Below, piece after piece: positions 1 through 5,238 of a stretch of 10,582 nt of DNA. Under the pieces are notes generated by a model that worked only from the letters and a program-made list of their open reading frames with translations, was not told the origin of the DNA and searched no databases. The stretch comes from Gemmatimonadota bacterium. GTDB lineage: Bacteria; 4572-55; J002. Both the position numbers and the translations under genes were made by a program. Within the stretch, counting starts at the first letter, position 1. Every line of letters starts with the position of its first letter. Where the stretch lies: the NCBI GenBank assembly GCA_003697105.1, contig RFFQ01000195.1, forward strand, positions 1-10,582, in the 5' to 3' direction.

Positions 1-408
1 GTGGAAAGTGAACAACCGGCGCTGGAAGATGAATTTCTGGCAGCGGAGAGTGAACAACCGGCGCTGGAAGATGAGTTTTTAACGGCGGAGGCAGAACAAC
101 CGGCGTTGGAAGACGAGTTTTTTGAGGCAGAACCTGCTCCTCCGGTGGAAGCGGCGCAACCGGCGCTGGAAGATGACTTTTTTGAGGCAGAACCTGCTCC
201 TCCGGTGGAAAGTGAACAACCGGCGCTGGAAGATGAATTTCTGGCAGCGGAGAGTGAACAACCGGCGTTGGAAGACGAGTTTTTTGAGGCAGAACCTGCT
301 CCTCCGGTGGAAAGTGAACAACCGGCGCTGGAAGATGAATTTCTGGCAGTGGAGAGTGAACAACCGGCGCTGGAAGATGAGTTTCTGGCAGCGGAGAGCG
401 AGCCCCTG
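1..408 (+). repeat. In-frame tandem repeat array encoding acidic QPALED(E/D)F units
   Basis: Eight copies of QPALED begin at residues 5, 19, 33, 53, 73, 87, 107 and 121. They occur as 14-residue (42-bp) units ending in FLAA-type sequence and 20-residue (60-bp) units that add EAEPAPPV. A 42+60 pair gives a 102-bp higher-order step, seen between 205 and 307. The DNA copies are nearly identical: bases 1-63 match 205-267 exactly. That points to recent duplication or gene conversion. The array runs off the left edge, so total copy number is unknown. Each unit is rich in Glu/Asp, Pro and Ala and is probably an extended, disordered spacer. Confidence 0.93.
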
Positions 409-2037
409 GCAGTGGAGCAGGAGCGTACGATTGAAGATGACCTATTTGCACCTGAACCAGATGTTCCGGAATCGAGAGAAGATAGGGTCGCAGAGGGCGG
501 AGCAACGCCACCTTCGTTTGAAGATGCATTACTGTCAGCGGAAGAATCAACGGCAGAACCGGTTTCGGAGCCCACAGATACCTATCAGGCTGAAATTGAT
601 GCTGAATATGAGGCGTATGAACCGGTCGAACAACGGGCAGAAGACGAGATGGTTGATGATGGTTACAGTATCCCCGACGACGATATTGTCGATGTCGAGG
701 AAGCTATCCATGAGGCCGAAAGTGTGGTACAACATCATTATGCCGAGGATATTCCTTTGGTGATGGCTGACACCGTGCCTGACGCGGATACCGCTGTTGA
801 AGAAGAAATCGATGTGAGTACCGTTGATACCAGTGACATCGAAATGGGGCTTGAGACGGCGGTTGTTGATGTGGGCTTGCTCGAAGAAATGATTGCATCA
901 AGTACCCAAATGGTGCTTGCTCAAGTGCATCTGGATAAAAATTTGGGACATTTAACACAGTTAGTGGATTCGCTTATGCGTGTACATGCCGGGATGATGG
1001 CTAGCATTGACCCGGCAACGCTTCCATCCCCCAAGGGTAGCGGTGAATCGGATATGCCAAGCGATATTTTTACGCAAACCCATCTTGCCGCAGACATACC
1101 ACACCAACTCTGGCAAGATGCCGGACATTTGGGTGAATTTTTGAATCAACTGCAGCGTGTTTCAACCGCCGTTCGGACAAATATTAACGAGTTAAACCGT
1201 ACTTCTGCTGAGATCATCAAGCAGTTGCAGCATATTCATAGTACCACTTTATACGATGTCTTTGAATCTTGTGAAAAGTTAGTGGCGGCCCAAGCTTCAG
1301 CGGCCGGAAAAGACGTTCAAGTATCGATTAAAAAGACCGGTATTGTGATCGATAAAACCCTCGCCGCCGATCTGAAATCTATTTTTGAACCTTTACTCAA
1401 AATTATGGTCGCTGATATTGAATCCCTAGAAGAACGAGAGGCACGAGAGAAGTCGCTCATTGGTGAGATTACTTTTTCCGCGTGGACCGAACATGGGCAA
1501 ACGATAATCCAACTTCAGTCGGATGGCGGGGGTAATCTTCAAGACGATATCGGAGGTTGGCGTGACTATCTCGCGGTCCGGTTAGATGGACTTTTGGAAG
1601 TTGAGGTTATGCCGGAAGAAGGACTGGTTTTTCAGATGCGGATACCAAATCATCACGAGGTTGTTCCCGCCTTATTTGTGAAAATTGGGCAACATCTTTA
1701 TGTTTTTCCAGTGGCGAAGGTGGAAGGATGGCTAAAATTACCCGTTGCAGACCTAAATACCCATGACAACCATCACTATTTCACTTTCCGCGATCAAGAA
1801 ATACCACTCATTGAACTCTCAGCGGCTAAATCCACAGAAAAAACGGAACTCTCTGTTCTGATTTTTACGGATTCAACCGGTACCCTGGGTTTTGCTGTAG
1901 ACCAGATTTTGGGAGAACGGGAAGTCATTATCGAGCGCATTAGCCAGTTACAAAATCAGGAATTTATGGTTATCAATGCCTCGTTAGTGCAAGAACCGGA
2001 TGCACGGATGATCATCGATTATCACCATCTGGTATGA
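1..2037 (+). CDS. CheA-like signalling protein with degenerate kinase core and C-terminal CheW domain (5' end outside window)
   Basis: The frame is open from base 1. The GTG there lies inside a repeat array, so the true start is probably upstream and 678 aa is a minimum. Residue numbers count from base 1. Residues 1-135 are tandem repeats with the core QPALED. Residues 136-285 form a very acidic low-complexity linker. Residues 290-435 are helical (LLEEMIASS..., LNRTSAEIIKQLQ) and sit where ChpA/PilL-type CheA proteins have their dimerisation helices. Residues 436-548 match the position of the CheA HATPase domain: IFEPLLKIMVADIE stands where an N-box with N and H is expected, SDGGGNLQDD stands at the DxGxG site, and EVEVMPEEGLVFQMRIP matches the last strands. 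Residues 550-675 are CheW-like, with VFPVAKVEGW and DQILGEREVIIERI. The N-box Asn/His and the later GxGxG box are not recognisable, so ATP-dependent kinase activity is doubtful. Missing upstream HPt domains are expected from the family but not seen. No receiver domain follows the CheW domain. Expected location is cytoplasmic, near a receptor array. Confidence 0.75.
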   Translation: MESEQPALEDEFLAAESEQPALEDEFLTAEAEQPALEDEFFEAEPAPPVEAAQPALEDDFFEAEPAPPVESEQPALEDEFLAAESEQPALEDEFFEAEPAPPVESEQPALEDEFLAVESEQPALEDEFLAAESEPLAVEQERTIEDDLFAPEPDVPESREDRVAEGGATPPSFEDALLSAEESTAEPVSEPTDTYQAEIDAEYEAYEPVEQRAEDEMVDDGYSIPDDDIVDVEEAIHEAESVVQHHYAEDIPLVMADTVPDADTAVEEEIDVSTVDTSDIEMGLETAVVDVGLLEEMIASSTQMVLAQVHLDKNLGHLTQLVDSLMRVHAGMMASIDPATLPSPKGSGESDMPSDIFTQTHLAADIPHQLWQDAGHLGEFLNQLQRVSTAVRTNINELNRTSAEIIKQLQHIHSTTLYDVFESCEKLVAAQASAAGKDVQVSIKKTGIVIDKTLAADLKSIFEPLLKIMVADIESLEEREAREKSLIGEITFSAWTEHGQTIIQLQSDGGGNLQDDIGGWRDYLAVRLDGLLEVEVMPEEGLVFQMRIPNHHEVVPALFVKIGQHLYVFPVAKVEGWLKLPVADLNTHDNHHYFTFRDQEIPLIELSAAKSTEKTELSVLIFTDSTGTLGFAVDQILGEREVIIERISQLQNQEFMVINASLVQEPDARMIIDYHHLV

Positions 2038-2064
2038 GAAACCCCCGTTCATAAACGGATGGAC

Positions 2065-2099
2065 AAGACGGTAGAGATTGAATCTACCGTCTTTTTTTT
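2065..2099 (+). terminator. Rho-independent terminator after the CheA-like gene
   Basis: AAGACGGTAGA (2065-2075) pairs perfectly with TCTACCGTCTT (2083-2093) around the 7-nt loop GATTGAA. A run of T follows at 2092-2099. A smaller hairpin, CCGTT-CATA-AACGG (2045-2058), lies just before it. There is no T-run on the other side, so it should work only for + strand transcription, ending the CheA-like transcript and isolating the next operon. Confidence 0.93.
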
Positions 2100-2112
2100 G
2101 TCCGAATTCCAA

Positions 2113-2141
2113 TTGACATTTTTTCACCGGCGTATTATGGT
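2113..2141 (+). promoter_or_regulatory. Candidate sigma70-type promoter for the 2211-7191 operon
   Basis: A perfect TTGACA -35 box (2113-2118) is followed after 17 nt by TATGGT (2136-2141), a 4/6 match to TATAAT. A TATTAT at 2133-2138 matches better but is only 14 nt away. The site lies directly after the terminator. A start near 2148 would give a leader of about 60 nt before the ATG at 2211. That argues against using the TTG at 2142 as the start codon. Confidence 0.5.
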
Positions 2142-2196
2142 TTGGCAGTTGTGGCGACCAACGATTGTTGGTTGGCTCTTGTTTCCGCCCATTTAC

Positions 2197-2203
2197 GTGA
2201 GGA
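2197..2203 (+). promoter_or_regulatory. Ribosome binding site setting the O-methyltransferase start
   Basis: GTGAGGA ends 7 nt before the ATG at 2211. It is too close (1 nt) to the in-frame ATG at 2205, so 2211 is the preferred start. Confidence 0.6.
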
Positions 2204-2210
2204 TATGGCT

Positions 2211-2864
2211 ATGATTCCCATCATTACGCCCGAAATTGAGCACTACCTTAACCGCCTTCAACCCACCACAGACCCGGTGTTGCAGGCAATGGAAGCGTAT
2301 GCCGCCGATATTCAGTTTCCCATTATTGGACCCCACGTCGGGCGATTATTGCACTTGCTGGCAAAGCTGAGTAATGCCCGTAAGATTTTAGAACTCGGGT
2401 CTGGGTTTGGTTACTCGGCGTATTGGTTGGCGCAAGCTATCCCCGCCGGTGGGGTTATTTATTGTACCGAGTTTGACCCTCAAAATCGGGAACGTGCCTA
2501 TACCTATCTGCAATCTGCGGGATTATCTAGTAAAGTCCGTTACTATACCGGCGATGCGCTGGAATGGATCGAGCAACTCGAAGAAACTGAATTTGATATG
2601 ATCGTGAACGATGTTGACAAAGAAGATTATCCCCGTGTTATCGAAAAAGCCTTACCAAAATTGCGCCTCGGAGGGCTATTAATTACCGATAATGTCCTCT
2701 GGAAAGGACAGGTCATTCAGGAGCCGCCCCCGGATACCAAAACCCAAAATGTCCAAATTTATCTCCAGCAAGCACTGCATCACCCAGATTTGACCACCGT
2801 AATCCTGCCCATTCGGGATGGCGTGGCGATTAGCATGAAAACAGGATCGGGAAAGGCTCCATGA
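2211..2864 (+). CDS. Class I SAM-dependent O-methyltransferase, cation-dependent (methyltransferase family 3)
   Basis: This 217-aa protein has the normal length and layout of the catechol/caffeoyl-CoA O-methyltransferase family. These are cytosolic enzymes that move a methyl group from SAM to a hydroxyl of a small, usually aromatic, acceptor. Visible motifs are the SAM loop LELGSGFGYS (60-69), the acidic ribose-binding residue E87 in YCTEFDP, the stretch NDVDKEDY (133-140) that replaces the usual IDADKxxY, and TDNVLWKGQV (159-168). By comparison with catechol O-methyltransferase, the likely metal ligands D134, D160 and N161 are kept. The C terminus has the usual RDGVAISMK ending. The start at ATG 2211 was chosen for its ribosome binding site; a longer TTG-initiated frame at 2142 would overlap the promoter. 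The stop overlaps the next start by ATGA, suggesting coupled translation with the acetyltransferase. The substrate cannot be read from the sequence. Confidence 0.88.
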   Translation: MIPIITPEIEHYLNRLQPTTDPVLQAMEAYAADIQFPIIGPHVGRLLHLLAKLSNARKILELGSGFGYSAYWLAQAIPAGGVIYCTEFDPQNRERAYTYLQSAGLSSKVRYYTGDALEWIEQLEETEFDMIVNDVDKEDYPRVIEKALPKLRLGGLLITDNVLWKGQVIQEPPPDTKTQNVQIYLQQALHHPDLTTVILPIRDGVAISMKTGSGKAP

Positions 2865-3301
2865 CAGTTGAAATCCCCCCAATAACCGCATTAAAATCAA
2901 TTAAACAACTTCTTAGGGATGCCGGATTGCCCTATGAAGATTTAACCCCATTGCACCTAGACCATTTTTTTGTGGCGGGCGAAAATGGTGCAATTCTGGG
3001 CACGGTTGGTTTAGAAATTTGCGATACACACCACGCGCTTTTACGCTCTTTGGTGGTTTCACCCGGCGCGCGCGAGCGTGGGTTGGGTACTCAACTGGTC
3101 AATACCGTCGAACAGTATGCTAGGCGTAAAGGAATCTCTTACGTGTTTTTGCTCACGACCACGGCAAGTGCCTTTTTTGCCAAACACGGATATGCGCTCA
3201 TTCCTCGTGAAGATGCGCCAGATGCCGTGCAACAGACGGCAGAATTTAAGAATATTTGCCCTTCAAGTGCCAGATGTATGTTCAAGCGGCTGGACTCATG
3301 A
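2861..3301 (+). CDS. arsN2: GNAT-family N-acetyltransferase, ArsN2-like
   Basis: A compact 146-aa GNAT protein. The acetyl-CoA pyrophosphate loop is RERGLG (71-76), after the strand LLRSLVVSP (60-68). The hallmarks of the ArsN2 subgroup are present: an N-terminal LLRDAGLPYEDL (17-28), LLTTTASAFFAKHGY (97-111), REDAPDAVQQTAEF (116-129) and the ending CPSSARCM (133-140). ArsN2 is named from arsenic-resistance loci, and the wider ArsN group acetylates amino groups of toxic compounds. No arsR, arsB, arsC or arsM is visible here, so the arsenic link rests on family resemblance alone. It starts by ATGA overlap with the O-methyltransferase, with AAAGG (2852-2856) 4 nt upstream, and its stop overlaps the start of the transglutaminase gene in the same way. 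The pairing with an O-methyltransferase might instead suggest modification of a small metabolite or drug. The GNAT assignment is sure; the substrate is unknown. Confidence 0.85.
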   Translation: MTVEIPPITALKSIKQLLRDAGLPYEDLTPLHLDHFFVAGENGAILGTVGLEICDTHHALLRSLVVSPGARERGLGTQLVNTVEQYARRKGISYVFLLTTTASAFFAKHGYALIPREDAPDAVQQTAEFKNICPSSARCMFKRLDS

Positions 3302-4884
3302 ATCGACTCTGGATAATTATCCTCGTATTGCTGTTTTCGACACCGGGGGACGCCCAACTTCGTACAGAAGCGATTGAAGCCTATAATGAAGCCGTCCCAT
3401 TGCTAAATGGCGGGCAGTGTGACCGGGCTGTGGCACTCCTTCGCAAAGCGGTGCGGCTGGCGCCCGAGGAAGTGACCTTTCGCCGCGGCTTGGCAATATG
3501 CCTGATGGAAACCGGCCAACACGAAGCGGCATTGCAGGAATTTAGGCGGGTGGTGGAAGCTGACCCAGATGATCACGAGGCATTTTACCAGATCGGTTAC
3601 ATTTATTCGGAAATTTTTCAAGATTTAGAACAGGCGCTACCCTATTATGAACGAGCCGCCCAACTCCAGCCGGTATCTACCATCTACCAAAAAACGTTGG
3701 GCCTCACCTACGAGCGTTTGGGGCAACTGGACAACGCCCGTCGGGTGTACGAAGATGCGTCTCGTCGCCAGAATGCGGATGAGTGGGTTGAGAAGCGGTT
3801 AAGTGCAAATCAACCGGCGGCGTACCGGGTGAAATACCGCCTTTTTTTGTCAAACAACGGGCGGTCAGACGTTCGCAAACTCCACTTGTGGGTGTCGGTG
3901 GCGCGTGATTTTCCACCCCACCAAGCGACAGAATTCGTTGCGGTTCACCCACCGGTTACCCAATTGGTGCAGGATTCGGTTGGGAATCCACTTGCTTATT
4001 TTGCCTTTGAAGATGTACCTTCCGGTTGGAAACAGACGGTAGAGTTTGATTACCGAGTGCAGATCAACCCCACGATGTACCATTTACAACCCGGAATGGT
4101 GTATTTAGCGGATTATGACCGCACGAAGCGACAAATTTCCCATTATTGCCAACCGGAACGGTTTGTAGAAGTCGATCATCCGCAAATACAAGCCAAAATG
4201 CGGGAACTGACAAGAACTTCCGGCAGTGATGCCATCCGTGCCATGCGGGAAATTTATGATTTTGTCCGGCTAAATCTCCCCTACACCATTGCCGAACGGA
4301 CTCACGGGGCGTTGTATGCCCTCAGTGGCGGCTCGGAGACGGATTGCAGTGAATTCAGCGCCCTTTTTACGGCATTAAGCCGCGCATACGGAGTGCCAAC
4401 GCGGCAGGTGCACGGGTATTTGCACCAACCGGATGCCGCTGAAAACACGGCTCATGCGTGGGCGGAAATCTACTTACCCAAAGGGCAATGGGTGCCCATT
4501 GACCCCACCTCCGGGCGGGATAGCCCAGAGCAGTTTTTTGGCAATATCAACAGTATTCAGATCGGGATGTGGACTCCCTCCCGTCTGTTGGAAGGGCATG
4601 ATCACTGGCTGATTTCGGAATATCGGGAAGACCAATCGATGCCGGAGATCGATTCTGATGTGGATTATCAGATTGAGGTGATCCCGCTCTGGCGCAATGC
4701 GGATCGCCCGGTTCCGGAAAGCTCTCTTGATCTACCGGTAGTGACCTCTTTAGAGGAGGTCATGCAGATTTCACCCTTTGAAAAACGTTCCGCTGTAACC
4801 CCGCTAACATTGATTTTTCTGGGGATTGCCTTTGTGCCCATGTTGGTGGTGGTTGCCCTTAAATTCAAGCAGGAATCATGGTAA
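3298..4884 (+). CDS. Secreted TPR protein with transglutaminase-like cysteine domain and C-terminal membrane anchor
   Basis: The ATG at 3298 is preferred to one at 3256 because it gives a clean signal peptide (MNRLWIIILVLLFSTPGDA, cleavage near residue 19-20) and overlaps the upstream stop as ATGA. The product is 528 aa. Residues 21-160 hold about four TPR units (for example DRAVALLRKAVRLAP and HEAALQEFRRVVEADPDD). Residues 170-300 form a beta-rich region typical of the segment before bacterial transglutaminase domains. Residues 310-405 are the transglutaminase/protease fold, with likely triad C350 (TDCSEFSALF), H386 (TAHAWAEIYLP) and D402 (WVPIDPTSG). A hydrophobic helix at about 502-522 is followed by KFKQESW, which implies a periplasmic body with a short cytoplasmic tail. 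Domains of this kind act as peptidases, amidases or crosslinkers in the envelope; the reaction here is unknown. The next gene starts immediately after its TAA. Confidence 0.85.
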   Translation: MNRLWIIILVLLFSTPGDAQLRTEAIEAYNEAVPLLNGGQCDRAVALLRKAVRLAPEEVTFRRGLAICLMETGQHEAALQEFRRVVEADPDDHEAFYQIGYIYSEIFQDLEQALPYYERAAQLQPVSTIYQKTLGLTYERLGQLDNARRVYEDASRRQNADEWVEKRLSANQPAAYRVKYRLFLSNNGRSDVRKLHLWVSVARDFPPHQATEFVAVHPPVTQLVQDSVGNPLAYFAFEDVPSGWKQTVEFDYRVQINPTMYHLQPGMVYLADYDRTKRQISHYCQPERFVEVDHPQIQAKMRELTRTSGSDAIRAMREIYDFVRLNLPYTIAERTHGALYALSGGSETDCSEFSALFTALSRAYGVPTRQVHGYLHQPDAAENTAHAWAEIYLPKGQWVPIDPTSGRDSPEQFFGNINSIQIGMWTPSRLLEGHDHWLISEYREDQSMPEIDSDVDYQIEVIPLWRNADRPVPESSLDLPVVTSLEEVMQISPFEKRSAVTPLTLIFLGIAFVPMLVVVALKFKQESW

Positions 4885-5067
4885 ATGAGCCTCGATGACC
4901 TCTATCACAAAGCCGGAGAGTGTGTGCGCGAGCGCAACTACGCGGAAGCCCTTTCCTATTTGGAATACGCGCTCAGCCAATATCCCGATGATGCCAAAAC
5001 CCAGATTTTGGTGGAAATTTTACGGCTCAAACGAATGTGTGAGGAGTTTTTAGCCCGTGAAGTCTGA
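4885..5067 (+). CDS. Small TPR-like protein (60 aa)
   Basis: The ATG directly abuts the TAA of the transglutaminase gene. AGGA (4871-4874) lies 10 nt upstream, so a reading frame here is well supported by position. The protein has one TPR-like helical hairpin: DLYHKAGECVRERNYAEALSYLEYAL (5-30) followed by SQYPDD, with the typical small residue and A/L pattern. A further charged helix, VEILRLKRMCEEFLAREV, follows. There is no signal peptide, so it should be cytosolic. A single TPR hairpin seldom folds alone and may dimerise or dock on a partner, plausibly the short cytoplasmic parts of the neighbouring membrane proteins. That role is inference. Its 3' end overlaps the start of the next small gene by 11 bp. 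Confidence 0.72.
   Translation: MSLDDLYHKAGECVRERNYAEALSYLEYALSQYPDDAKTQILVEILRLKRMCEEFLAREV
5041..5046 (+). promoter_or_regulatory. Ribosome binding site for the 55-aa membrane protein
   Basis: GAGGAG sits 10 nt before the GTG at 5057, inside the coding sequence of the 60-aa TPR-like protein. It is the main reason for choosing this GTG as the start of the overlapping small gene. Confidence 0.55.
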
Positions 5068-5224
5068 TCCAACATCCCCTTCCGAACAAAACCGCTGGCA
5101 TCGCTGGGAAGAATTACATGACTGGCGAGCCAAATATCGCCGTCGCCGCTCCCCCATTATCATTTTGGGTCTGCTGATTTTGGTGCTGGTGTTGATGTGG
5201 CGGTTTGCCCATTACGGTATGTAA
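5057..5224 (+). CDS. Small single-pass membrane protein (55 aa)
   Basis: A GTG-initiated frame overlaps the last 11 bp of the TPR-like gene and ends at TAA 5222-5224, 14 nt before the next start. The translation has an N-terminal polar part with an aromatic and basic stretch (NRWHRWEELHDWRAKYRRRR, 12-31), then one hydrophobic helix (SPIIILGLLILVLVLMW, 32-48) and a short tail RFAHYGM. The RRRR just before the helix predicts, by the positive-inside rule, a cytoplasmic N terminus. A GAGGAG ribosome binding site lies 10 nt upstream. Without this gene a 171-bp hole would sit in an otherwise tightly packed operon. I recognise no family. The arrangement suggests a small subunit or anchor that works with the two larger envelope proteins on either side. 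Confidence 0.7.
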   Translation: MKSDPTSPSEQNRWHRWEELHDWRAKYRRRRSPIIILGLLILVLVLMWRFAHYGM

Positions 5225-5238
5225 GGCATGAGGTGCTT

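Noticed and set aside
79-363. Open frame on the - strand across the repeat array, and a + strand frame at 122-763 over the same region
   Set aside because: Both arise because the repeat units are multiples of three without stops in several frames. Their translations are Arg/Phe- or Arg/Trp-rich repeats with no independent start signals.
2142-2210. TTG-initiated N-terminal extension of the O-methyltransferase
   Set aside because: It would begin at or before the likely transcription start, has no ribosome binding site, and adds residues absent from the family. ATG 2211 has GAGGA at 7-nt spacing.
4742-4764. Hairpin TGACCTC/GAGGTCA and a GAGGAGG-ATG pair inside the transglutaminase gene, as a possible internal start for a 40-aa membrane fragment
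   Set aside because: Spacing from GAGGAGG to the ATG at 4762 is only 2 nt, the ATG is in frame with the main gene, and the hairpin is short. Best explained by coding sequence.
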